Below, piece after piece: positions 1 through 6,026 of a stretch of DNA of 6,026 bases. A program made the position numbers and the translations under genes. This DNA comes from Anaerovibrio sp. (lineage in GTDB: Bacteria > Bacillota > Negativicutes > Selenomonadales > Selenomonadaceae): positions 1 through 6,026 of the forward strand of contig JAEDOE010000080.1 of assembly GCA_016302095.1 (NCBI GenBank), in the 5' to 3' direction. Position 1 is the first letter of the stretch; each line of letters opens with the position of its first letter. The notes below the pieces were generated by a model. That model was not told the DNA's origin. It searched no databases and was given only the letters and a program-made list of their open reading frames with translations.

Positions 1-1094
1 GGAGAACCCAGGCGCAGGCCGCTGGTGGTGAACGGGCTCAGCTTCTCAAACGGAATAGTATTCTTGTTGGCAGTGATGCCCACCTCATCCAGCAGATTCT
101 GCGCCAGCTTGCCGGTAATCTTCTTGCTGGTCAGATCCACCAGCATCAGGTGATTGTCAGTACCGCCGGAAACAATGCGGAAGCCGTCTGCCTGCAAAGT
201 ATCAGCCAGCACCTTGGCATTTTTCACTACCTGCTGTGCATACTCCTTGAACTCAGGAGACAAGGCTTCCTTCAGGGCCACAGCCTTGGCAGCAATCACA
301 TGCATCAGAGGGCCGCCCTGAATGCCAGGGAAAATGGCCTTGTTAAACTGCTTGCCAAATTCCTCATCCCTGCACAAAATCATGCCGCCACGAGGCCCAC
401 GCAAAGTCTTATGGGTAGTAGTCGTAACCACATCAGCATACGGAATAGGGCTTGGATGCAGCCCGGCAGCCACCAGTCCGGCAATATGGGCCATATCAAC
501 CATAAGATAAGCCCCTACGCTGTGAGCAATCTCCGCCATGCGCTCAAAATCAATAGTACGGGCATAGGCAGAAGCACCAGCTACAATCAGCTTCGGCCTA
601 CATTCCTCCGCAATGGCCTGAATCTCGTCATAATCCAGCATTTCCGTCTCTGCACTGACACCATAAGGCACAATCTTGAAATACTTGCCGGACATATTCA
701 CAGGCGAGCCATGAGTCAGATGGCCGCCATCCGTCAGATTCATGCCCATAACAGTATCCCCTGGTGTCAGCAGGGCAAAAAACACTGCCATATTCGCCTG
801 AGCACCGGAATGAGGCTGCACATTGACATACTCGGCACCAAAAAGCTCCTTGGCCCGGTCAATGGCCAGCTGCTCCACCACATCTACATGCTCACAGCCG
901 CCATAATACCGCTTGCCCGGATACCCCTCCGCATATTTATTGGTCAGCACGCTGCCCTGAGCCTCCATCACGGCCTTGCTGACAATATTCTCAGAAGCAA
1001 TCAGCTCCAGCTTGCTGCGCTGCCTGCCCAGCTCCTTGCCAATGGCCTCAAAAACCTCGCCATCCACGCCAGCCAATGTATTCATCAAACTCAT
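1..1094 (-). CDS. glyA: Serine hydroxymethyltransferase, 3' end missing
   Basis: This PLP enzyme interconverts serine plus tetrahydrofolate with glycine plus 5,10-methylene-tetrahydrofolate, so it shares both glycine and the C1 carrier with the glycine cleavage system. The visible 364 residues carry the family hallmarks. These are LIASENIVS (about residues 31-39), [15 protein letters not shown] (52-66), [11 protein letters not shown] (91-101), GGHLTHG (123-129), DMAHIAGL (200-207) and [16 protein letters not shown] (222-237). Lys229, codon 408-410, is the PLP lysine and has the same number as in E. coli GlyA. The frame leaves the window within the conserved SGLRLGSP stretch; about 50 C-terminal residues are missing given the usual 410-420. 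The start at ATG 1094 is fixed by GGAGGA 6 nt upstream; a second ATG three codons in (1085) is less well placed. It follows lpdA by 100 nt in the same direction, the last visible gene of the cluster. Confidence 0.97.
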   Translation of the reverse strand, partial: MSLMNTLAGVDGEVFEAIGKELGRQRSKLELIASENIVSKAVMEAQGSVLTNKYAEGYPGKRYYGGCEHVDVVEQLAIDRAKELFGAEYVNVQPHSGAQANMAVFFALLTPGDTVMGMNLTDGGHLTHGSPVNMSGKYFKIVPYGVSAETEMLDYDEIQAIAEECRPKLIVAGASAYARTIDFERMAEIAHSVGAYLMVDMAHIAGLVAAGLHPSPIPYADVVTTTTHKTLRGPRGGMILCRDEEFGKQFNKAIFPGIQGGPLMHVIAAKAVALKEALSPEFKEYAQQVVKNAKVLADTLQADGFRIVSGGTDNHLMLVDLTSKKITGKLAQNLLDEVGITANKNTIPFEKLSPFTTSGLRLGS

Positions 1095-1100
1095 AGCAAT

Positions 1101-1106
1101 TCCTCC
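1101..1106 (-). promoter_or_regulatory. Ribosome binding site of glyA
   Basis: GGAGGA on the minus strand lies 6 nt before ATG 1094. It is a near-perfect Shine-Dalgarno sequence and sets the glyA start. Confidence 0.85.
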
Positions 1107-1147
1107 ACAATAGCACAATACCACAACACCAAAACAATAAAACAATA
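1107..1147 (-). repeat. Four regularly spaced TATTGT hexamers upstream of glyA
   Basis: On the minus strand TATTGT occurs at 1142-1147, 1134-1139, 1115-1120 and 1107-1112. Start-to-start distances are 8, 19 and 8 nt, so there are two tandem pairs of 8-nt units (TATTGTTT twice, then TATTGTGC and TATTGTGG). The stretch has almost no C on the minus strand and runs right up to the glyA ribosome binding site. It may be a protein-binding array, an unstructured leader aiding translation, or low-complexity sequence. No function is established. Confidence 0.5.
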
Positions 1148-1163
1148 AAAATTTCACACTATC

Positions 1164-1183
1164 CACAGCCCTCAAAAGCCGTG
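1164..1183 (-). other. Small hairpin in the lpdA-glyA gap
   Basis: On the minus strand CACGGC (1178-1183) can pair with GCTGTG (1164-1169), giving six pairs with one G-U, around an 8-nt loop. It lies 11 nt downstream of the lpdA stop. A T-rich run begins only about 10 nt after the stem, so it is not a canonical intrinsic terminator. It could be a weak or processed 3' end, or chance pairing. Confidence 0.25.
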
Positions 1184-1194
1184 TCTGAAGCGCC

Positions 1195-2544
1195 TTATTT
1201 GGCAGCCTGCCCAATCATCTCCACAAAGGTAGGGTGAGGATGGATCGTAGCGGCAATATCCTCCAGCTTCAAGCCCAGCCGCACAGCCACTGCCAGCTCC
1301 CCAATCAGATCGGTAGCCCTGTCGCACACCAGCTGTGCTCCCAGCAGGGTGCCATCTTCAGCTGCCACCAGCTTCACAAAGCCCCCGTCACCACCGGCAA
1401 TCAGGCTCTTGCCATTGCTGCCCGTAGGCAGCTTTTTCACCACCACGGAAAGCCCCTGCGCCTTGGCCTGCTCCTGGCTAAGCCCCACGGAAGCAATCTC
1501 AGGACAGGTATACACGCAGCTTGGCACTACCTTCATATCCACAGTGCCCCTGCCGCCGCCAATCACATCAATCACGTTCTCACCCTGAGCTGCCGCCACA
1601 TGAGCCAGCTGAATATTGCCAGCCATAGCATCGCCAATCACATACAGCCCGGGAATACTGGTACGCCCATCTGCATCAGCCACCAGGGCACCACGGCTCA
1701 TTTCCGGCGCCATGCCCTCGCCAAACAAGCCTTCAAGAGCTGCCCGGCGCCCGGCTGCCATCAGCACTGCCTCGGCACATGCCACCTGCTCCTTGCCCTT
1801 TTTGTCCAGATAGGTCACAGACATGCTGCCAGCCTCGCCGCTGATGGTCTGTACCTTGCAGGAGGCTTCAATCACAGCCCCCAGCTTTTTCAGCTTCATG
1901 GCCAGCCGCTGGGCAATTTCCTTCTCCATAGGCGGCAGGATATGCTCCGCCAGCTCCACAATAGTCACCTGGCAGCCCAGATTCAGATAAATAGAGGCAC
2001 ACTCCACGCCAATAACGCCGCCCCCGATGATCACCAGGGACTTAAACGCCTTGCCTTCCCCCTCCAGCAAATCATTGCTGGTATAAACACCGCTACTGTC
2101 ACTGCCCGGAATAGGCGGCATGGCAGGCTGGGAGCCAGCCGCCACGATGATATTCTCCGCCTCATACTCTATGCCATTGCAGCTGATCACGCCGGGAGCC
2201 GTTATTTGCGCCATGCCTGCCACAACCTCCACCTTGGCCGCCTTCATCAGCTTGCCGATGGCCCCCCGCAGGGACTCCACAATCTCATTTTTCCGCTGGT
2301 GCATGGCTTTTTGATCTGCCGCCACATCACCTACCCTGATGCCAAAACGCCCGGCATCCTTTATATCACCCAGAAGCTCTGCCGAATGAAGCAGTGCCTT
2401 GGTAGGAATACAGCCCCGGTTCAGGCAGGTACCCCCCAGCTGGGATTTTTCAAACAGCACCACGCTCCTGCCCAGCCTGCCGGCCTTGGCCGCTGCCGTA
2501 TAACCGCCGGGCCCGGCCCCGATTACTGCAATATCATATTTCAT
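1195..2544 (-). CDS. lpdA: Dihydrolipoyl dehydrogenase (L-protein, E3)
   Basis: This FAD-dependent pyridine nucleotide-disulfide oxidoreductase reoxidises the dihydrolipoyl arm (here of GcvH) and passes electrons to NAD+. The protein has 449 residues from ATG 2544, slightly short of the usual 460-475 but with every key element. These are the FAD Rossmann motif GAGPGG (about residues 9-14), the redox disulfide [13 protein letters not shown] (Cys40 and Cys45), the NAD-binding motif GGGVIG (174-179), the second FAD motif YVIGDA (301-306) and the C-terminal interface motif HPHPTFVE with the His437-Glu442 catalytic pair. Two other in-frame ATGs exist. ATG 2550 is only 4 nt after AAAGG, and ATG 2562 has no ribosome binding site. 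ATG 2544 has AGGA 5 nt and AAAGG 10 nt upstream and starts directly on the conserved KYDIAVIG strand. Its place after gcvPB and lplA points to service of the glycine cleavage system, though it could also serve 2-oxoacid complexes encoded elsewhere. Confidence 0.96.
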   Translation of the reverse strand: MKYDIAVIGAGPGGYTAAAKAGRLGRSVVLFEKSQLGGTCLNRGCIPTKALLHSAELLGDIKDAGRFGIRVGDVAADQKAMHQRKNEIVESLRGAIGKLMKAAKVEVVAGMAQITAPGVISCNGIEYEAENIIVAAGSQPAMPPIPGSDSSGVYTSNDLLEGEGKAFKSLVIIGGGVIGVECASIYLNLGCQVTIVELAEHILPPMEKEIAQRLAMKLKKLGAVIEASCKVQTISGEAGSMSVTYLDKKGKEQVACAEAVLMAAGRRAALEGLFGEGMAPEMSRGALVADADGRTSIPGLYVIGDAMAGNIQLAHVAAAQGENVIDVIGGGRGTVDMKVVPSCVYTCPEIASVGLSQEQAKAQGLSVVVKKLPTGSNGKSLIAGGDGGFVKLVAAEDGTLLGAQLVCDRATDLIGELAVAVRLGLKLEDIAATIHPHPTFVEMIGQAAK

Positions 2545-2645
2545 AGCCATCCTGCCTTTCATCTATCAAAATCAAATAACCACCAATCCAATAGCAAGCC
2601 CGATTTCCCTGACCAGCTTCACCAAAGCATGCCAAGGCAAATACG

Positions 2646-3635
2646 TCAGGCAGGCAGCAGCATAGCCGCAATATCATCTGCCAGCCGAGGGCTTGCCTCA
2701 TCGCTCATGGAAAGCCGTGCCAAAATGGCCTCCCGGTTCATAGGACAGCCCTGCAAAAGCCCCGGCACCTCCTGCAGAAATTCCGCTTCCAGTCCATCCG
2801 TCCAAAGCTCCAGCTCCTGCACTGACTGCTTATCCGGGCTGAGGGTATAATCCATCCGCACGGTACCCCAGCCAAAGCGCATTTCCTTGCTGAAATCCAG
2901 CACCTTTACCTCGCCATAGAGCCACTCCGGTGCAGACATCCGTTCTTCCTCAGACTGCCAAAAGGCCTTGTCCGCCTCCGTCAGCTCCAGTTCCCTGACC
3001 GGCAGCCCGTAAACCTGGCAAAAGGCTTCCCGCAGGCTGTCCTTCATATCTGCCACACTAATCCGGGGATTAAAATCACACAAATTGCACACCCTTGACT
3101 GCACCGACTGCACGCCCTTGGCTTTCAGCTTCAGCGGGGAAACATTCAGGTATTTCGGCAGCTGTCCCATGTCCACCTTCATCATCAGCGTACCATGGTG
3201 GTAGCTTCTGCCAGCGTGATGATAATAAGCATGGCCGGAAAATTTCTTGCCCTCAACAGTCAAATCATTGCGCCCGTTCTTTTCCGCCCTCAGCCCCTGC
3301 AGCTGCACAGCCTTCAGAATCACACCGGTCTGCCTGTCAGCATCAAAATCCTCCGTATTCATAATCATGGTAAAATTCAAATTGCCCAAATCATGATACA
3401 CGGCACCGCCGCCGGACAGCCGCCTGGCCAGATAGCCGCCGTCCTGCTCCAGCTGCTGCACATGGCACTCAGCCAGGGCATTCTGGTTGCGCCCGATCAC
3501 CACGGTATGCTTATTCTGCCACAGGTACAGATAGCACTCCCCCGGCTGCAGACGCTTCAAAAGCACCGCCTCTAACGCCAGATTACGGTGGGGATTATTG
3601 CTGTCACCCTCAATTAGGAATAGCTTATCAATCAT
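2646..3635 (-). CDS. lplA: Lipoate-protein ligase (LplA family)
   Basis: The likely role is ATP-dependent activation of free lipoate to lipoyl-AMP and transfer to a lysine of a lipoyl-domain protein, here most plausibly GcvH. The protein has 329 residues, close to the 338 of E. coli LplA, so it appears to carry both the catalytic domain and the C-terminal accessory domain. Visible motifs are NLALEAVLL (about residues 18-26), RRLSGGGAVYHDLGNLNFT (71-89, lipoate/adenylate binding), GRNDLTVEGKKFSGHAYY (121-138, with Lys131 aligning to the catalytic lysine E. coli Lys133) and HGTLMMKVD followed by YLNVSPLKLKAKGVQSVQSR (147-181). The start is ATG 3635, 10 nt after AAGGA; GTG 3638 directly before it, at 7 nt, is an equally possible start adding one residue. 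The gene sits between gcvPB and lpdA, suggesting a dedicated role in lipoylating the glycine cleavage system. Octanoate rather than lipoate as substrate cannot be excluded from sequence. Confidence 0.93.
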   Translation of the reverse strand: MIDKLFLIEGDSNNPHRNLALEAVLLKRLQPGECYLYLWQNKHTVVIGRNQNALAECHVQQLEQDGGYLARRLSGGGAVYHDLGNLNFTMIMNTEDFDADRQTGVILKAVQLQGLRAEKNGRNDLTVEGKKFSGHAYYHHAGRSYHHGTLMMKVDMGQLPKYLNVSPLKLKAKGVQSVQSRVCNLCDFNPRISVADMKDSLREAFCQVYGLPVRELELTEADKAFWQSEEERMSAPEWLYGEVKVLDFSKEMRFGWGTVRMDYTLSPDKQSVQELELWTDGLEAEFLQEVPGLLQGCPMNREAILARLSMSDEASPRLADDIAAMLLPA

Positions 3636-3645
3636 CACACATCAG

Positions 3646-3650
3646 TCCTT
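3646..3650 (-). promoter_or_regulatory. Ribosome binding site of lplA
   Basis: AAGGA on the minus strand lies 7 nt before GTG 3638 and 10 nt before ATG 3635. It is weaker than the GGAGG-type sites of gcvPB and glyA, so lplA may be translated less than its neighbours, which would suit a cofactor-attaching enzyme (inference). Confidence 0.6.
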
Positions 3651-3651
3651 A

Positions 3652-3663
3652 AAAATATATTTT
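3652..3663. repeat. 12-bp perfect AT palindrome between gcvPB and lplA
   Basis: AAAATATATTTT is its own reverse complement. It lies just upstream of the lplA ribosome binding site, in the 35-nt gap. It is too short and AT-only to be a convincing terminator stem; it may simply reflect AT richness of the gap, or be a protein-binding palindrome. Confidence 0.35.
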
Positions 3664-3691
3664 ATGTAAATTAGGCAAAGCTATAAGTCAA
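3663..3691 (-). promoter_or_regulatory. Weak candidate internal promoter before lplA
   Basis: On the minus strand TTGACT (3686-3691, five of six matches to the -35 consensus) is followed after 17 nt by TACATA (3663-3668), a poor -10 hexamer. A better -10-like TAAAAT lies at 3659-3664, but then the spacer is 21 nt, too long for a normal promoter. The -35 lies within the gcvPB 3' end and the -10 in the 35-nt gap. If active, it would let lplA, lpdA and glyA be transcribed without gcvP. AT-rich gaps produce such matches by chance, so confidence is low. Confidence 0.2.
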
Positions 3692-5104
3692 TACAGGCTT
3701 CCGGGCCGCATTCACCTCATCCGGGCGGCCGATATAGCAGCTATGAGGAGCATGATGCAATGCCTCCCCATCAGTTTTGGCTTCCTCAAGGATCTTTAGG
3801 AAAAGCTCTGCCGCCTTATCAAGAGTCTCCTTGCTTTCCGTCTCTGTCGGCTCAATCATCAGTGCCTCATGGACAATCAGCGGGAAATACATGGTTGGCG
3901 GATGAATACCAAAATCCAGCAGCCGCTTTGCCACATCCATGGCTGCCACCCCATAATCATGCTTCAGCTTTTCCAAGGTCATGACGAACTCGTGCATGCA
4001 GACAGTATCATAAGCCATATCATAATGTCCCTTCAAAAGGCTCATCATGTAGTTGGCGTTCAGCACCGCATTGGTAGAGGCCTCCGGAATCCCCTCCTTG
4101 CCCAGAGTCAGAATATAGGCAAGGGCACGGATCACCACCAGGAAATTGCCGCCGAAGCTGCGCACCTGCCCCAGTGAATTGGCTGGCGCATAAAGGGAAT
4201 ATTTCCCATCAGACAGCCTTACCTGCGGCGTTGGCAGAAAATCCGCCAAAAATGCCTTGCAGCCTACAGGGCCGCTGCCAGGGCCGCCGCCACCATGCGG
4301 AGTGGAAAAGGTCTTGTGGAGGTTCACATGCACGCAGTCAAAGCCCATATCCCCCGGACGCACCACACCCATAATAGCATTCAGATTAGCTCCATCGTAG
4401 TAGCACAGGCCGCCAGCCTCATGGATAATACTGGTAATCTCCAAAATATTCGGGTCAAAAATGCCCACCGTATTTGGATTGGTCAGCATCAGACCGGCCG
4501 TATCATGGCCTACTGCCGCCCTGAGGGCCTCCAGATCAACGCCTCCCTCGGCATTGGAGGGCACGGATACCACGGAAAAGCCTGCCATCACTGCCGAAGC
4601 AGGATTGGTGCCGTGAGCGGAGTCAGGCACGATAATCTTCGTCCTGCCCACATCACCTCTGGACAGGTGATAGCTCCTGATGAGCAGCAGGCCCGTATAC
4701 TCCCCGTGGGCACCGGCGGCTGGCTGCAGGGTAATGGCATCCATGCCGGTAATCTCCCCCAGCAGTCTTTCCGTCTCGTACATAGCCTGCAAAGCCCCCT
4801 GCACCGTATTCTCCGGCTGTAAAGGATGAATCGCAGCAAAGCCCGGCAGACTGCTCATTTCCTCGTTAATGCGGGGATTGTATTTCATGGTGCAGGAGCC
4901 AAGAGGATAAAAGCCGTCATTGACACCATGGGTTTCCTTGGCCAGCTCCGTATAGTGCCTGCCCAAATCTATCTCTGCCATTTCCGGCAGCTTAGGCTCC
5001 TCCTGCCGCAAAAGCCCAGCAGCAAAATCCGCCTCCGGCACATCACAGCCAGGCAGCAAATCCATGCCCCTGCCAGCCTTGCTTCTCTCAAATAACAGCT
5101 CCAT
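3671..5104 (-). CDS. gcvPB: Glycine dehydrogenase (decarboxylating) subunit 2, PLP-binding P-protein half
   Basis: This is the catalytic PLP-carrying half of the split P-protein; it pairs with GcvPA to decarboxylate glycine and load the lipoyl arm of GcvH. The protein is 477 residues from the chosen ATG, close to the usual 480-490. Visible motifs are NDGFYPLGSCTMKYNPR (about residues 62-78), PAAGAHGEYTG (128-138), DSAHGTNPAS (161-170), YYDGANLNA (235-243) and VNLHKTFSTPHGGGGPG (260-276), in which Lys264 is the expected Schiff-base lysine. Three starts are possible. TTG at 5122 would read through the ribosome binding site and is unlikely. ATG at 5107 (4-nt ATGA overlap with gcvPA) lies only 4 nt from AGGAGG. 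ATG at 5104 has a 7-nt spacing and gives MELLFERS, so it is preferred. The next gene, lplA, follows after 35 nt. Nothing conserved appears to be missing. Confidence 0.97.
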   Translation of the reverse strand: MELLFERSKAGRGMDLLPGCDVPEADFAAGLLRQEEPKLPEMAEIDLGRHYTELAKETHGVNDGFYPLGSCTMKYNPRINEEMSSLPGFAAIHPLQPENTVQGALQAMYETERLLGEITGMDAITLQPAAGAHGEYTGLLLIRSYHLSRGDVGRTKIIVPDSAHGTNPASAVMAGFSVVSVPSNAEGGVDLEALRAAVGHDTAGLMLTNPNTVGIFDPNILEITSIIHEAGGLCYYDGANLNAIMGVVRPGDMGFDCVHVNLHKTFSTPHGGGGPGSGPVGCKAFLADFLPTPQVRLSDGKYSLYAPANSLGQVRSFGGNFLVVIRALAYILTLGKEGIPEASTNAVLNANYMMSLLKGHYDMAYDTVCMHEFVMTLEKLKHDYGVAAMDVAKRLLDFGIHPPTMYFPLIVHEALMIEPTETESKETLDKAAELFLKILEEAKTDGEALHHAPHSCYIGRPDEVNAARKPVLTYSFA

Positions 5105-6026
5105 CATGCCACCTCCTGGCAAACAGCCTTGATAATCCTTACCAGCTCATCAATTTTTTCCTTGGTGCAAAGCTCCGTACAGCACCAGAGGATGCCCTCC
5201 TCTACCGGCAAACCGCCCAGAATCCCCTCTGCCGCCAAATCCTCCTCCAGAATCTTGGCCGGGATTGGAGTAGTGGTTACAAATTCATGGAAAAACGGCT
5301 TGTCAGTCACCAGCTGGAAGCCGGGGATTTTGCACAGCTCACCAGCCAGGTAATGGGCATGGGCAGCGGAGCTTACAGCCGCCTGCCGGATGCCCTTCGG
5401 CCCCATGGCAGCCAGATAAACTGCCGCCGTCATGGCGCACAAGGCCTCATTGGAGCAGATATTGGAGGAAGCCTTCTCCCGGCGGATATGCTGCTCCCTT
5501 GCCTGCAAGGTCAGCACATAGCATCTTTTGCCATTGGCATCCCTGGTTTCACCTACAATACGCCCCGGCAGCTTGCGCACCATGGCACTGGTAGTGGTCA
5601 TAAAGCCCAGATACGGGCCGCCAAAGCCCAACGGCATGCCCAGGGGCTGGCCTTCGCCTACGGCAATATCCACCCCGTACTCCCCAGGCGTTTTCAAAAG
5701 CCCCAAGGCAATAGGGTTGACCCCCATAATCACCTTGGCGCCTGCCTCATGGGATATAGCCACCACAGCCTCCATATCCTCAATCACGCCATAATAGTTA
5801 GGACTCTGCACATAGACACAGGCACTGGTCTTGTCAAGAGCTGATTTCAATGCCTCAATATCGGTTGCATAATCAGCCACAGGCAGCACCTTTACCTCTA
5901 CGCTGCGGCTGGCACAGTAAGTCTTTATTACTGCCAGCACCTTCGGGTCAACAGCCCCGGATACGATAACTCCCTGCTTCTTCCGCTCCTGGCACATGAA
6001 TACTGCCTCGGCAGCAGCCACAGCGC
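5104..6026 (-). CDS. gcvPA: Glycine dehydrogenase (decarboxylating) subunit 1, P-protein alpha half; 5' end missing
   Basis: This is one half of the split glycine cleavage P-protein, which with GcvPB decarboxylates glycine and transfers the aminomethyl group to lipoyl-GcvH in the cytoplasm. About 306 C-terminal residues are visible. Diagnostic family stretches are QSPNYYG (about 5788-5808), the glycine-rich GEGQPLGMPLGFGGP region (about 5614-5658) and REKASSNICSNEAL (about 5440-5481). The reading frame stays open to the window edge: the GTG at 6019-6021 lies inside a conserved alanine-rich stretch (AVAAAEAVFM) and is not the start. Family members are about 440-450 residues, so roughly 140 N-terminal residues lie beyond 6026. 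The PLP lysine is not expected here; it sits in GcvPB. The TGA stop overlaps the gcvPB start, implying translational coupling and balanced subunit production. No frameshift or internal stop is seen. Identification is secure; only the start is unknown. Confidence 0.96.
   Translation of the reverse strand, partial: AVAAAEAVFMCQERKKQGVIVSGAVDPKVLAVIKTYCASRSVEVKVLPVADYATDIEALKSALDKTSACVYVQSPNYYGVIEDMEAVVAISHEAGAKVIMGVNPIALGLLKTPGEYGVDIAVGEGQPLGMPLGFGGPYLGFMTTTSAMVRKLPGRIVGETRDANGKRCYVLTLQAREQHIRREKASSNICSNEALCAMTAAVYLAAMGPKGIRQAAVSSAAHAHYLAGELCKIPGFQLVTDKPFFHEFVTTTPIPAKILEEDLAAEGILGGLPVEEGILWCCTELCTKEKIDELVRIIKAVCQEVA
5112..5117 (-). promoter_or_regulatory. Ribosome binding site of gcvPB
   Basis: On the minus strand AGGAGG lies inside the last codons of gcvPA, 4 nt before ATG 5107 and 7 nt before ATG 5104. 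The spacing favours 5104. Its position inside gcvPA means that ribosomes finishing gcvPA arrive directly at the gcvPB start. Confidence 0.8.

Noticed and set aside
150..1148. A 332-codon plus-strand frame opposite glyA
   Set aside because: It is antisense to a clear SHMT with all catalytic motifs, and the translation is His/Gln/Leu-rich without a known fold or credible ribosome binding site.
1095..1194. A glycine riboswitch controlling glyA
   Set aside because: The gap is about 100 nt with T/G-rich low-complexity sequence; I cannot recognise the conserved aptamer core or its paired stems. If a glycine riboswitch exists, it would be expected upstream of the first gcv gene, outside the window.
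2545..2562. ATG 2562 as the lpdA start
   Set aside because: No ribosome binding site precedes it, and the added residues (MKGRMA) come from the region that looks like the ribosome binding site for ATG 2544.
1234..2850. A 538-codon open frame on the plus strand opposite lpdA and lplA
   Set aside because: It lies antisense to two well-supported genes, crosses both of them and their gap, and its product is rich in His, Gln, Pro and Ala with no recognisable domain. It is a codon-usage shadow.
5105..5122. TTG at 5122 as the gcvPB start
   Set aside because: It would translate the AGGAGG ribosome binding site as coding sequence and has no better site upstream; the ATGs at 5107 and 5104 fit family N-termini.
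4295..5844. Plus-strand frames at 4295-4822 and 5287-5844, and a minus-strand frame at 4588-4839
   Set aside because: All lie within gcvPA or gcvPB in the wrong frame or strand, and none shows a domain or a start context.
6019..6021. GTG at 6019-6021 as the gcvPA start
   Set aside because: The frame continues to the window edge, and the visible protein lacks about 140 residues of the family N-terminus, so this is an internal valine.

Overview
The window holds one minus-strand gene cluster that reads from position 6026 down to position 1. In transcription order it contains: the 3' part of gcvPA (glycine dehydrogenase subunit 1), a complete gcvPB (glycine dehydrogenase subunit 2), a lipoate-protein ligase of the LplA type, a dihydrolipoyl dehydrogenase (lpdA), and the 5' part of glyA (serine hydroxymethyltransferase). 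gcvPA runs off the right edge and glyA off the left edge. Every gene has the same orientation. The spacing is a start/stop overlap (gcvPA/gcvPB), 35 nt (gcvPB/lplA), about 101 nt (lplA/lpdA) and 100 nt (lpdA/glyA). No stretch over 300 bases lacks a gene, and I see no RNA gene, mobile element or CRISPR array.

The genes form a coherent glycine/one-carbon module. GcvPA and GcvPB together make the PLP-dependent P-protein, which decarboxylates glycine onto the lipoyl arm of GcvH. The ligase can attach lipoate to GcvH. LpdA (L-protein) reoxidises the dihydrolipoyl arm with NAD+. GlyA moves the C1 unit between 5,10-methylene-tetrahydrofolate plus glycine and serine. GcvT and GcvH are not in the window; by inference they lie upstream of gcvPA, beyond position 6026. 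Direction of flux (glycine cleavage or glycine synthesis) cannot be read from the sequence.

The two-gene P-protein is typical of Firmicutes, Thermotogales and archaea, whereas Proteobacteria usually have a single gcvP. With strong GGAGG-type ribosome binding sites and mid-range GC content, this suggests a Firmicute, possibly an anaerobe of the Negativicutes/Clostridia kind. The genus is not determinable from this window.

The less ordinary parts are the three gaps. An AT-rich gap with a 12-bp perfect palindrome and a weak promoter-like pair precedes lplA. A gap before lpdA contains a short hydrophobic reading frame. A gap before glyA carries a small hairpin and a regular set of four TATTGT hexamers. 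The rest is conventional central metabolism, and I find no evidence of an undescribed system.
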